In this document: positions 9,785-21,140 of the stretch, piece after piece
Position numbering within the stretch: the first letter of the stretch is position 1
Layout: each line of letters starts with the position of its first letter
NCBI GenBank assembly: GCA_037043015.1
Contig: CM073329.1
Location: forward strand, 4,108,648-4,172,647
Length of the DNA: 64,000 nt
Direction: 5' to 3'
Source of the DNA: Bryum argenteum
Taxonomy: Eukaryota > Streptophyta > Bryopsida > Bryales > Bryaceae
The notes under the pieces: generated by a model
Databases searched by the model: none
Told to the model about the DNA's origin: nothing
The model's input: the letters and a program-made list of their open reading frames with translations, nothing else
Translations under genes and position numbers: made by a program

Positions 9785-12612
9785 GATTGGATAAATTGGA
9801 GATTCTGGTCGCATACTTGTCGACGGTCATGTGCCCTCTCCTGGTGGCATTCATTTTGTGGCTTATCAAGTTACTCTGCCAGACTACAGGTACTACCACT
9901 TTCTTGTCACGTCTGTTTCGTCTGAAAAGAGGATCTTACCAAGGAATTTGATCTCTTGTTATTTGTCAAAAGATCCTTGATCTGCTATTGATGTGGCTCG
10001 TTCTACAATTGCTGCAGTGAGCATTGAAATGATGAATAGTGGTCAGAAGCTTAATCGAACCTTTCAAGAAGCCCCTCCTTCCAAGTAGTAGACTCTCATT
10101 TGTGTTTCTCCCTAAACAATTCATACTCCAATGAACCCCAATTCCGTTAAAATGGCACTATGCCATGTGCCATTTTGTCACACTAGATCTTACATTTGTG
10201 CTCATATAAAATGGTATATTCTGTAATATCACAATTTTTTTTGTAATATCACTTCTTTATATACATTGTCACTCATTTTCCCTAATATCACCTTCAAATT
10301 CTGTTATATCACATGATTTTTGAGCTACAGTTCAGAAAGTTGAGGTGTGCCATTTTACCGGAATAATGCCATTTTAACGGAATTGGGGTCAATGGCTCTT
10401 ACAATGAAGCATGTAATTCTGTGCCAGATTGTTTTACAAACAAATAGCTAAATTCTCTTGTGCAATGATTGCAAAAATGCACATGCATCATACATAATAA
10501 GATGCAACTTTTCTTGTTTTTTTCCAAAATATACGCACTACATGGATAATGAGCGAATTGGCACTTCTTGGCACTCATTAATTCATACACAATGTCATTT
10601 TCATCTCAATCTTGCTTGAATTCCATCTTCTATAAATGAGATAATTCTAATGAGGCAAGATCCCACCCAAGAATAAGAAGAAAATGTAAATGCATCATAT
10701 ATAATAGGATTAAATTCTTTGTTTTATTTTATTTTCCAAAATATATGCACCACATGAATAATGACACTCCTTGACACTAACTTATTTATATATTTTAATA
10801 GTATGGTTGTTCTTCCTTGTAGAAATACTCAAAATTGTCATTAGTGGAAAGCTTTGGTATGTTATGCCACTAGGGTTCTTCTTGTGGTGTTTAGAGGACC
10901 ACCCCTCTAATAGTGCATTTGCATTTACTAACAATTTGGCTCACTTGTTATATTCTAGCTCATGGACGTGGTGATGAAGTTGCTCTTGCTCCTAATGCTT
11001 TCAGAGACATAGAGATTAATCATGGTTGGATCCCTCTTCAAACCTTCATTCTCGTTTTCAAATTAGGATATCATGCAAAATTTTATTCCCTTGCACAACT
11101 ACTCAATCATCAAGTCCATTGGCAATTAACAATACTTTTGCTCTCTTGTTATTTTTCAGCAAGTGTACAAGCTATTGATGTTGCTCCTGATGCTCTCTAA
11201 GATGGAGAGGAGAATCAAATCTTATTCAAATTTTTACCTATTTCTTCTGAGCTCCTCCGTTTTAGTAGCAGATTCTCATCTATGTTGTTTCGCAAGCACT
11301 TTATATTTTAGTGCCTTTTACAATCAAGTGATTCTCTTGGGGCTTGGGCCATAAAACTCCTCTCATTTCTGGACTTGCCTCTAATCGCATGTGCACACGT
11401 ACAAGCACCCGCCTAGATTCAGGTTCTAGCACTCTCCTAGCTAGCATGCAGGATGTCAAATTTCATTGCAATGTTGCTTGCACAAATACTCAATCATACA
11501 CTCCAAGCATATACATCGACTTATAGTTTGTTCGCTTGTTATTTAATAGCGATATTACACTGGCTTAACCTTCTTGTAGTATGTCAAATTTGTTGCAATC
11601 TTGTTTGCCGCGTATGAGTGGAAGTATGCTAGACCGACCCACTTTTTAGGTCACAATGTACTTATTTGCCAAAATCCAAAAATTTATGGTTTTTGACTAG
11701 GATTTGACATATCTTCGAAGTAGTGGGATTTCTTGGAAAACTTAGGTGCCTTACATCTCAAAAATGATTTACAACAAGTAGAAATGCTAAAGAGAATTGA
11801 GTTATGTACACGGTTTTAAGAGCACAACATAATGCTCTCTTAGATTTTTGATTCATTGGTAGGAGCTAGAAATCGTGTGGTAATTGTAAAAAATGGATAA
11901 TTATATTGCTTTGCCAAGTTCATGTGCTCCATATTTTAAATTTTTAGAATTTGTAAAGGGGATTCCAGCATACGGTAGAGGTTCTCTACGTTAGGTAAAA
12001 ATCGAAATTTTGAATAAACTAGTGTGGCGGAAACACATTTTTTGATAAAAGTCCAAGTAGTATATACATTAGTTTGCTCCAATACTTTTTTAGTACTTAA
12101 TTTTGCTTACGGTGTCGTTCTAGATTTGCGTTTATTATGACCCCAAGCTTCACAAGCCATATAGGGCCCACTCCTCATTCATGAGTAACTCAAGTACATT
12201 ATGTACTTAAGTACTCTTTTAGGAGGGCGCACTTACAGTGCACATGACCGCAAAGTAGGTCCGTCTAGCATACTTCCACCTGTATGATTAGTCAATCACA
12301 TCATCCAATCACATAGTCTATTTGCTCTTGATCACTGACTTTGTTCAATTGTTAATCCCAAGTTGTGGATGTATTTCTGGTGGTGCTCCTGCTGTTGCTA
12401 CTCCGAGTACTTCCGAAGAAGCTCCATTAACTGTTACTGTGAGCATTTCCATAGATATTCTAATTGTTGCTACAGTGAGAAATGCAAATATTGTTCCGAC
12501 TATTGCTGCTGTCAGAAATACTTATTCAAACCCTAATTCATGGCCCCTCCGTCTAAGAAGTAGACTCCTAATGTTCTTGTTTCGTGATAGGGTAGAGTTC
12601 ATGCTCTGGTAA
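9785..12612 (+). pseudogene. Small membrane-protein gene, left-arm copy B (start lost)
   Basis: The membrane exon 9785-9889 encodes a segment like that of the right-arm copy (LEILVAYLSTVMCPLLVAFI) and ends at donor GTAC. The ATG that opens the right-arm exon is TTG here, so initiation would need another upstream exon. Later short exon-like blocks match the right arm: about 10963-11025 (ends ..IEINHG), about 11160-11200, and 12355-12560 (Ala/Thr/Val-rich, includes EEAPLTV). The block near 11160 hits a stop. A 257-bp MITE sits in the first intron. It is probably non-functional; the function of the family is unknown. Confidence 0.45.
10134..10390. mobile_element. 257-bp MITE, family M1 copy 2
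   Basis: The ends are AACCCCAATTCCG and CGGAATTGGGGT. AATG (or CAATG) is duplicated on each side. The mirrored arm near 17370-17400 reads across this point without the element and with a target of the same length as this copy would have after removal of one duplicate. This supports a 4-5 bp target duplication. It is noncoding. Confidence 0.75.
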
Positions 12613-13197
12613 CTTCCACAGATAAGTAATACCGTCGGATTGTTGTGAACCATGGCTAGGCAAAAAATGAAAAGACCATTTATCGACTGCAGTTTACCAA
12701 AACCTTACAATCAACGACAAAGAAATTTAATTTGGTCGCAAATTATCATTCATTGATGATTCAAAAATTCAAGACTCTTATCAACGAAGAAAGTCAGATC
12801 AACATTATTTTCATCAGAAACACCAAGAAATCTTAAGATTTAACATGCACCCACCTCAATCCAATCAACTCTTGAATAAAATGAAAGTGAAAGAATTATT
12901 ACAATAGGTGGCTAACATTTTTCATCAAATGACATCCAGAAGCAAGTGTCTGGCATCTTCGACGTCCTGCTAGAAAAGTACTAGCGGCAGAGTAATCAAC
13001 TATCAAAACATACACAGTAAACCGAAAATCCTCCAGAAACTGTAGAAGAAGAGCTCAATCTAATAACCGAATACAAAAGAGCGATCATCCAAGTCCATTC
13101 TCATTACAAGAAAGCGTGGTCTGAGAAACTAAAGCAAAATAGTTCAGTTCATTGAAAGTAAATAACTGCGATATTCTTCCGTTGGGAAGAAGGAGTA

Positions 13198-13677
13198 CAC
13201 TAAATTTGATAATTAGTGTTAAATACATTAATTCACTTAAATATGTTATAAGTTTTTATTGTTGTTCAATAATTTTACCCACTATATTGGCCAAGATGGG
13301 GGTCCTTATATAGTATCAGAATCAATGCTCTTGGTAATTTTTTTGAAACAAAAGTAAAAACTTATAGCATTTTCAAATCTTATAATAATCTAACATTAAC
13401 CCCTAACTCTCCTTAAAACCCGAATCGGGTTTGGAGGTTCCCGCAGGAGAAAAACTCAGCCAACTTTGACCATTATAATCTTACAAATGAGGAAGAATGA
13501 ACGGTTCAAATTTGGTATTTGAGAAGAATGTCAAGTGAACTTTGAGATCTTACGGTTGAATCTTTTAAATAATGCTTGGATTGAGATTGTTTGAGCTTAA
13601 TCCAAAGGAAGGTCACATTTTGTGACTTAGACCGTTTTGCAACAAGGAGAGTTAGGGGTTAATTATCAAATTTAGTG
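13198..13677. mobile_element. Stowaway/mariner-like MITE carrying a nested element
   Basis: The ends CACTAAATTTGATAATTA and TAATTATCAAATTTAGTG are perfect inverted repeats, flanked by TA on each side (13196-13197 and 13678-13679). The related sequence at 22150-22180 has no insert and lines up base for base if one TA is removed. TA duplication fits the Tc1/mariner superfamily. The element contains a second one at 13400-13658. Confidence 0.65.
13400..13658. mobile_element. 259-bp TTAA-flanked element
   Basis: TTAA at 13396-13399 and 13659-13662 flanks perfect inverted ends CCCCTAACTCTCCTT and AAGGAGAGTTAGGGG. The CCC start and TTAA flank match the 971-bp, 362-bp and 222-bp elements, but the rest of the end differs, so it is a separate subfamily. 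It is nested in the TA-flanked element. It is noncoding. Confidence 0.7.
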
Positions 13678-13948
13678 TAGCAGCATCATGAGAGTTCAGC
13701 AACTCGTGAACATATGAATTATGACAAGCATTTAATAGAGTACCTAGTTTGACTAACGGCGGGCAAAAGAATCTTAGGGTATAGGGCTCTAAGGGCGAAG
13801 GAATCTTAGGGTTTAGGGCTCTAAGGGACCCCACCATTCTCCATTCAATTATTTCTCCCCGACCTTGTTCTTGAGCCAGCATTGCAGCAGCATATTCTCC
13901 AGCTCTAAACCCTAGTATTCAGCCCCGCGCTGCCACGCTCCCGTCGCC

Positions 13949-15353
13949 ATGGAGGCCGTAGCAGCCTTGGTCACGCCCCCTCTAGCTACTTCGTCGCGTT
14001 GTTACTCTTCATTCCCTTCACGGGCAGTGAACCTTACGGGTTTAGACTCGTCCGCCTCGCTGCATATTTTTCCGGTGGCTTCGGTTTTCAGGAGCTCCGG
14101 GGGGTGGCAATTCGTTGACAACCCCTCCAGGGGCAACAACAGTGGACGCTGCGGGTCCGATGCGAAGCAGGTGTTGCCGTTGTGAAGGAGGTCGAGAGGC
14201 CGCCGTTGACGCAGGATTTCACCGCTGTTGTGAAGTTCGGTGGTTCCTCCGTTGCTTCCGCTCATCGGATGCGGGAAGTCGCGCAGCTGATTTTGAGCAT
14301 TCCCGATGAGAGGCTCGTTATGTGCTGTCTGCTATGGGCTAGACCACCAAAGATCTGCACAAGGTGAAGAAATGACTAAGGATTTGAACATTTCAGAGAC
14401 TTTCGCTTTCAAGTAATGAAGACTTGGATCATGCGGGATTTCAAACTCAAAATGTCACTCGCCCTAACAATGTCGACTTTGACATGGCCTGGATTTCTAA
14501 GTTACGGTTTCCTACTTGATTGAGAGGCCGGAGAGAAGGCCGTCACACGTGGTGTGAAGGAGTCTGGCCAAATTGAGGAGCTCGAGTTCGTCAGAGACTT
14601 ACGTAAGACGTACTGCTTACTACTTCTTTTAGATATCAGAAGAATCACATTTGTCAAAGGATCTATTTGAGATTATCGTATGGGAATTGAGGAGTAATCT
14701 TCAGGGATTCAGATTGAAAGTTAGGGTAATCAGTTTCATCAGCACAAGGAATGGCATGGCACTTGTATGGCTGTTTGATCGGTGAGCTTTGGCAGGAAAG
14801 CTCGGGAACTTAAGGTGGATGAGTCTTTAATCACTGGTGTGCATCAAGGATTTTTACTGTTGAGTGTCATAAATTTTGGATGTTCAAACAAATAACTATA
14901 CTTTATCGGATGTAGGGCTTTTGGACGAGTCGGAACAGCTACTGATGGGCATTGCACTCATGAAAGAGTTCACGGTGCGTACGAAGAATTATCTGGTCTC
15001 TTTCGGGGAGCGTCTCTCCACCCGTCTATTTGCAGCTTATTTGAATAACAATCGGCACCTACGCACGACAGGTTCGTATTCTCTACGTATGAATGTAATC
15101 CACCTGTGTGTATGTGAGTTCTGGAACTAAAAGTTTACAATGTGAAATGCAGTACGATGCCTTTGATCTTGGAATCATCACTACTGATGAGTTTACGAGT
15201 GCTGAGATCCTGGAGCCCACGTACTCCACGATGAGAGAGGCTGGTGAAAGATCTCGAAGGGATTGCGGGGATGCAGATAGGGAGGCACCCGTATGCGTTG
15301 TTACAGGTTTCCTCGGAGATGATGATGAGGCTAGTGGAATGTACTTCATTTGA
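13949..15353 (+). pseudogene. Aspartokinase relic (plastid type), broken and 3'-truncated
   Basis: The first exon begins with an ATG and a Ser/Thr/Ala-rich stretch like a plastid transit peptide. It then needs a frame change near 14180 to reach the aspartokinase nucleotide motif VVKFGGSSVASAHRM. Further matches follow in order: EELEFVRDL near 14575, then GIALMKEFTVRTKNYLVSFG and RLSTRLFAAYLN at 14940-15050, then QYDAFDLGIITTDEFTSAEI from 15150 and a region ending in VVTGFLG. After GFLG the similarity ends, so the rest of the kinase domain and the ACT regulatory domains are missing. A second frame disturbance is visible near 14320 and another around 15230. In a working gene this enzyme phosphorylates aspartate as the first step to Lys, Thr and Met. 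Confidence 0.8.
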
Positions 15354-15359
15354 ACATAT

Positions 15360-15830
15360 TGTTTGAAATTTACACTCATTTGAATATGTAGAATCCAATC
15401 TAATACATATTGAATCTACCCTCTTGAATCTACTATTTAAAATCTACCCTTTTTAAATCTATGTAAGTGAGGTTCGTAATCTCTTTATGAGGAACACACA
15501 CATGCTCTCATTGTAACTCAATCATATGTTGTGAAGGATACACACCCGAAATGCTTGAGCAAGTCACATCTGCTTCAGGTTCTACAATTCAAGGTAATAA
15601 GAACCATTCAAAGACCTCACACTCCGAATTCTTCATAGTCATAGGCCTCAATGCTCATAGCAACATGTCCGACTTGCTCTTGCTCCCCATTCGGTGTAAC
15701 GGCAGTTTCAATGTGATTGTTGAGGTTGGACATCGCCCTTCCTGAGGTGGTTGCCCGTGTTTGTGCATTTACAATTAGCACAAGAGATGTCAGTTGTTTG
15801 TTTGCGGAACAATCTAGTATAGAAAAATTG
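15360..15830. other. No gene seen
   Basis: AT-rich with short direct repeats (ATTTGAATATGTAGAATC type) just after the aspartokinase relic. This may be the junction of the duplication. Confidence 0.4.
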
Positions 15831-15939
15831 CTTCAATGTGCAAGGTGCAAGAGTATGAACTCTACTATGTCCACAAAACAACAACATCAAGAGTCTACTA
15901 CTTGGACATAGGAGCTAAGAATGATAATTTGAATGAGCA

Positions 15940-17595
15940 TCTGACCATGATTCTCCATTGCATTGCTGACAGCAGCAATAGTCGCAGTACCAGTAGATGG
16001 AGCTTCTTCTGCCATGCTCAGAGGAGCAAGTGCAGGAGCAACACCAGAAACAGATTGACAACCTGGGTCTAACAGGAGAACAAAGTCAGTGATGAAAGCA
16101 AAAAGACTCTGTAATTGAAGGATGTGGTGGAGTAATCATACAAGGCAAGCAAGTATGTAACGAATTTGAAATGCTAGAAGAAGGTTAAGACAACAATACT
16201 GGTGGAAAATAAAAGTGAACTAACTAGCTAGATAAGTCGATGTATATGCTTGGGGTGTATGATTTGAATATTTGTGCAAGGCAAGCAATATTGTGATGAA
16301 GTTTGACATTGTGCATGAAGCTAGGAGAAATGTACTGACCTGGAAAAAGGTGGTTTCTGGTACCTGTGCAAGTGTGATCAGAGGCAAGTTCGGAAATGAG
16401 ATCAAGTATAGGGCTCAAGAGAATCACTTCATTGTAAAAGGCCACTAGAACATGAAGTGCTCGCAAAACATGGATGAGAGAATATAACTAAAAAAGGAAA
16501 GAGGCGGCGACAAATAGGTCAAAAATTTGAATAGGCTTCTAACCATGATTCTTTAGTGCATCTTGGTCACCAACAACAGCTACATCAATAGCTGGTTCAC
16601 GAGTTGGAGAAAAACAATAGAGCAAAAAATATTGTTTAATGCCAAAGACTTTATGATTGAGGCTAAGTGTCTTAATTTAACGAAAAGAGTGAAGGTTTGA
16701 ATAGTGTTCTAACCATGATTCATCTCTATGTCTCTCGGGGCAGCAGCAGAAGCACCTTGATTACCACCTCTGTGAGCTGGAAAATAATAAGTGATCCAAA
16801 TTATCAGTAAATGCAAATGCACCACACAAGAGTTGTTGATCAGTGTTATATGAAGAGTAGTTTTATTTCTCAACTCTTCCAAGATCGATGTTCAATTTGG
16901 GTTGCCATTGCAATCAATGATCTTTGTCTTATCTTGAAGTCACCAATTGCACCATATCCAAGGGAATTCTCTCCTTGCATGCTCTCCCAATTAGTGTTAT
17001 GTTTTGTATTTTAGTATTGTAACACTACGGTGAGGTGTGACATCTAATGATTGTAACACTAATCAACATCTCGTATGTATTGGAGGGGGGGGGGCCTCAT
17101 TAACACCACAACTATATTCATAGTGGCATAATATATCCAAGTTTTTGACTAATGGTGATTTTGAGTATTTCTACAAGGCAAAACTACCATACTCAATAAA
17201 TAAATTAGTGTTAAGGAGTGCCGAATTGCTCATTATCCATGTGGTGTGTATGTTTTCGGAAAAAGAAAAAAGATCTTGTAATTATTGCAATGTATTTTTG
17301 CAATTATTGCAAAAGGGAAGATAGCTATTTGTTTGTAAAACAATTTGGCACAGAATTACATGCTTCATTGTAAGAGCTAGTTGAGCATGAATTGTTTAGA
17401 AAAACACATGAATGAGGGTCTATTAGGCAAGCAAGAACAATTATACAAGGCAAGCAAGATTGCAATGAATGTGACAAGGAAGTTAAGTTACCTAGAGCCT
17501 CCCATAGAAGCTTGATAAGCCACAAAATGAATGCCACCAGGAGAGGGCCCATGACCGCTGACAAGCATGGAACCAAAATCTCCAATTTATCCATT
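15940..17595 (-). CDS. Small membrane-anchored Ala-rich protein, right-arm copy C
   Basis: Exon 17492-17595 starts with ATG after acceptor GCTAGCAG and encodes a membrane segment (MDKLEILVPCLSAVMGPLLV, then AFILWLIKLL), ending at donor GTAACT in phase 1. Later exon-like blocks: about 16718-16780 (..RDIEMNHG, flanked by CCAG and GT), about 16545-16605 (ends ..NHG, acceptor AG apparently lost), and about 15950-16075 (SGVAPALAPLSMAEEAPSTG, ends near donor GTCAGA). The short exons are phase 1 at both ends and finish in a similar Asn-His-Gly, as if duplicated from one unit. The exact 3' end was not resolved. It is probably a single-pass membrane protein with a low-complexity tail. The start and membrane exon are intact, unlike copy B. 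The function is unknown. Confidence 0.4.
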
Positions 17596-17599
17596 CTGC

Positions 17600-18300
17600 T
17601 AGCAGTCAAAATTTAATTTTCAAATTATTATTAGCACAAGATTAAATGATCAAGTGTAGAGTATACAATCAATCAATCCATGTATCCCAAGTAAGAAAGC
17701 TCTACAATTAGCAGAAAAGAGTTTACAACACTCAACTCCTCTTTACACTCTGTCAAGAGGTGGCAATCAAAAAACAGTGGCGAGCAATGCTTCCTTCATG
17801 GAGAAGAAATGGAAATTGCATGTAGCAATCGGAATGGTAACAAGTACCTGCGGGGACGGCAATGAAACTACAATCTTGTATCGAAATCAAGCCTAGACTT
17901 GGCCGCCTGATCGCTCTCCGCAGCAAATCTGCACATATTTCCAGTTTGAGTTAGTTTACGAGAGGTGCAATGACATTGAACAAGAAAGTGCCTCTGTATT
18001 CATCCTGTGCGAGCAATCGAACACTTCGCAAATGAACGACAGCCACATAATCATTCCACCGTAAACCACAAATGACTTTCTATGTTGATATTTAATTTTT
18101 GCACTCAGACACCTAGATTCAAACGTGTAAATTTTTCAGTTACGTGAACAATCACTCGATTACAGAAGTACTTAAGCACAAAGAAGATTCCTATCCTACA
18201 TCTGGGAAGTAATCCAGTGGGTTTCCACTGATGATGCAGGGTTTCCATCAGTATGAATTAACCCTGCATCGATATCATCAGTCTATTTGACATCAGAAGA
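17600..18300. other. 5' region of copy C
   Basis: Noncoding. It matches 8530-9560 of the left arm in reverse complement. Confidence 0.4.
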
Positions 18301-18307
18301 AAAATCA

Positions 18308-19475
18308 GCTTCAGAACTAGAACACAGTCTCATACGGACCTATTCTTGCATCAACTCTACTGCTGAATGCGACGAAACTTGGTGTAGGATGCAAACTTTG
18401 TGTACGGTCCCATTCTAAGTGACAGTGAAAGAACAGCTCCTCCGCGAAAGAACAGCTCCTCTGGAAAGAACACCTTGCCGATGAAACCGGCGATGATCGT
18501 AGAATGTGCCAGCTCGAGTGAACTACACGGTGGTCGAAGGAAAACACATACCTAATTGGTGACGAGAGCAATGAAGCTTGAATGCTTGATTGATGTGTCA
18601 GAATCGAGCTTCGAACCGCAACCTGATCTCCGACCCCACGCTATTGACCCCCTTTCTGTTGGAACCTAGGCAGAAGTGCAGCAGAAATCAGCTAATCATC
18701 AAAAGAAATTCAGCTTCAGAACTAGAACACAGTCACATACGGACCTATTCTTGCACCAACTCTACTGCTGAATGCGACGAAACTCGGTGTAGGATGCAAA
18801 CTTGGTGTACGGTCCCATTCTAAGTGACAGTGAAAGTTGCTACGTTTACACTCCCTGCTGCGCCTGCTGGGCAGCCCCAAATTCGGTTTAAGTTAAGAAG
18901 CGGTTTTCACGCCCAGCAGATAGCCCAGCAGGCCGGAACAGCCACCTTCAACCAGCAGGCACAGCAGGAAGACTATTTTTACACCATTTTTCCGCAACGA
19001 TTCTATCTCATTGGTCAGCAGATTCAGCAGGAAGTGGGAACGGAATTGAGCCGGTGGCTGCCTGCCGAAACTGCTGGCAGGCAGTGTAAACGCCACAGTG
19101 AAAGAACAGCTCCTCCGCTAAAGAACACCTTGCCGATGAAACCGGCGATGATCGTAGAATGTGCCAGCTCGAGTGAACTACACGGTGGTCGAAGGAAAAC
19201 ACATACCTAATTGGTGACGAGAGCAATGAAGCTTGAATGCTTGATTGATGTGTCAGAATCGAGCTTCGACCCGCAACCTGATCTCCGTCCCCACGCTATT
19301 GACCCCCTTTCTGTTGGAACCTAGGCAGAAGTGCAGCAGAAATCAGCTAATCATCAAAAGAAATTCAGCTTCAGAACTAGAACACAGTCACATACGGACC
19401 TATTCTTGCACCAACTCTACTGCTGAATGCGACGAAACTCGGTGTAGGATGCAAACTTGGTGTACGATCCCATGA
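18308..19475. repeat. Tandem repeat, about 406-bp unit, three copies (third partial)
   Basis: Units start at 18308, 18714 and 19369 with CTTCAGAACTAGAACACAGT. The second unit is longer only because it carries a 258-bp MITE plus a 10-bp duplication and lacks a 19-bp internal duplication. The third stops at about 19475 and continues diverged. On the minus strand each full unit has a donor-like ATTAG/GTATGT near 18550 and 19206. The block lies upstream of gene copy C, so it may be a multiplied promoter or leader exon. Confidence 0.85.
18837..19094. mobile_element. 258-bp MITE with 10-bp target duplication (MULE-like)
   Basis: ACAGTGAAAG is present at 18827-18836 and again at 19095-19104. Near the ends are inverted CGTTTACACT(C/G)CCTGC blocks. 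The first tandem unit (18424-18450) shows the uninterrupted site with one ACAGTGAAAG. A 9-11 bp duplication is typical of Mutator-like elements; that assignment is inference. The interior is rich in CAGCAGG-type motifs and has no convincing gene. Confidence 0.8.
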
Positions 19476-20636
19476 CGACAAATCCCGCGATCAGCACTAC
19501 ACTAAAAAGCGGCTGCCAGAAACATTGGCGACGATTCATTGATGATCTTTTCCCCTGGAGAACCGAGTGCAGAAACCATGATCCCCTCCGGAATTAACAT
19601 TTTGCCGATGAACCGGAGATGATCGGAAAATATGTAACCTTCATGGAGAAACTACTGGCAGATAGTTGAAGGAAAACACTCACCTAATTGGTGACGAGAG
19701 CATGAAGCTTGAATGCTTGAATGCTGTGTTAGAATCGAGCTTCGACCCGCAACCTAATCTCCGTCCTCAACGATCTAGACCCCCTTCCTCTTGCGAAGTG
19801 AGCGCGGCGAAGTGCTTGAGTGAAAACGCTGCTCCGCTCTCACTTGGCAATACTGCAGCAGTTCTCTCGCACACAGAAAGGACTTGCCGCTCCACTGGCT
19901 TATGTAAAAGAAACCTTTGCTTTCCCCTGGCTTGTGTAAAAGAAAAACACGACGTTCTAATAATTGTTCAAGTTAGTCATTAGTCATTTAAGTAAGCAAT
20001 TTATGTGCATGGTCAGAAGTATATAAATATTGGACAATCATGCTTAGATTATCATTTTGGATTTTTAAAATTTGTTATGCAATTTTGAAGTTGGATTTTG
20101 AGGCGGTCCTAAATTGGCTGAGTCAAAATTAAAATATTTTTTTGGTGAGCACATTGAAAATCAACCTTCAAAAACTCCTCCAAAAACTCTTATGTACCTC
20201 TTGCAAATTCACCACTACGCTGATTTTGAGTAATTTACCTCAACTCATAAAAAGTGTAGGGATCAATTTGGATGTTTGAAGTCCAATTTATTTTTTAGAA
20301 AAATTCTATATATATGAAGTTTTGTAAAAAGATGCATTATATGTATCATGGTTTGTTTGAGGAAAAAAAAAGGAGTGGTGAGTGGGTACCTCTACAAGTT
20401 TTTGATTCTTAGGAAAGACTATATTACAAAAATCCTTAAACCTCAAATTATGAAAAGTTTTGAATTATAAAAAATGTAATAACTACAAAAGGCATTTAAG
20501 CCTCCTCTTGAAAATTTGAAAGGTTGCCCTTCTAAAAATGGTAAAAAGTTTCTACTTGGGTTTCGTGGAGATTTGAGTACAAATTGGGGTATGAACAAAA
20601 AAGGTTTGCATCAATGTTCAAAGTTGATGCAAACTT

Positions 20637-20640
20637 TTAA
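20637..20640. other. Empty target site (TTAA) for the 971-bp element
   Basis: The flanks CTAATCT/TTAA/AAGTTTGCATC (read on the minus strand) match the two flanks of the 971-bp element at 5162-5172 and 6144-6158. There is a single TTAA here, against two in the filled copy. Confidence 0.8.
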
Positions 20641-21140
20641 AGATTAGAAATTTTAAGAATGTTGAATAGGTTGTAGAATATGTTATTTTTTACCCCACTT
20701 CGGCTTGAAGACTAAAATTTGAGTTAAAGAAAGCAAAAATTGGAATTTGACTTTGCAATATTTTCCACATACACCTTGTAGTATAAAAAACACCCAATAA
20801 AAATCCCAAGAATCTTTTTCTAGATCTAACCACATCATCTAGGTTGTTTGAAATTTCAAAATACCCATTTCAACTTTCTTGGATCTTGAGGGATGAAACA
20901 AAAATTGTTTCCCTTCAATTTCGAAACTCAAGCCTTTGATTGGAAATTTCTCACTAAAGACACCGCAATTGATTCGGCAATGTTAGAGTTAGGAGGTTGG
21001 ACATGTTTTTGTTTCCGCTATTTTATACAACTTAGAGAGTGGATTTATTTCCATGACATTCCATCTCATATTATGAAGTCTCACCTTATGGCACCCATGT
21101 TATTCCACGGCATTTCAAAACAATCCATTTCACCATAGCA

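Larger units (their letters stand above)
4741..12620 (+). repeat. Left arm of a large diverged inverted duplication
   Basis: Blocks along this stretch match, in reverse complement and in mirrored order, blocks in about 15.83-21.14 kb. Anchors: 4745-5000 with 20870-21060; 6150-6420 with 20410-20630; 8020-8140 with 19890-19985; 8530-8710 with 17950-18120; 9440-9560 with 17810-17930; 9785-9889 with 17492-17595; 10391-10500 with 17270-17370; about 12360-12520 with about 15950-16080. The arms differ by transposon insertions and by many substitutions, so the duplication is not recent. Confidence 0.7.
12640..13740. repeat. Direct repeat of the 3' flank of the SEC14 gene
   Basis: Sequence from 12640 to 13195 and from 13680 to 13740 matches 21610-22210 in the same orientation (for example ACCATGGCTAGGC against AGCATGGCTAGGC, and ATATTCTTCCGTTGGGAAG in both). 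The copy here is split by a nested transposon pair (13198-13677). It is noncoding in both places. Confidence 0.65.
15830..21140 (-). repeat. Right arm of the large inverted duplication
   Basis: Mirror partner of 4741-12620. It lacks the 971-bp, 362-bp and M1 insertions seen in the left arm, and so provides their empty sites. It carries its own additions: a tandem multiplication at 18.31-19.48 kb and a 258-bp MITE at 18837-19094. Confidence 0.7.

Noticed and set aside
13396..13662. PIF/Harbinger origin (3-bp TTA or TAA duplication) for the TTAA elements
   Set aside because: All copies have the full TTAA on both sides, and the empty site at 20637 shows a single TTAA, so a 4-bp duplication explains the data better.
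18824..19210. Gln-rich protein of about 128 residues
   Set aside because: The frame spans a MITE and both copies of its target duplication, so it is not an ancestral gene.
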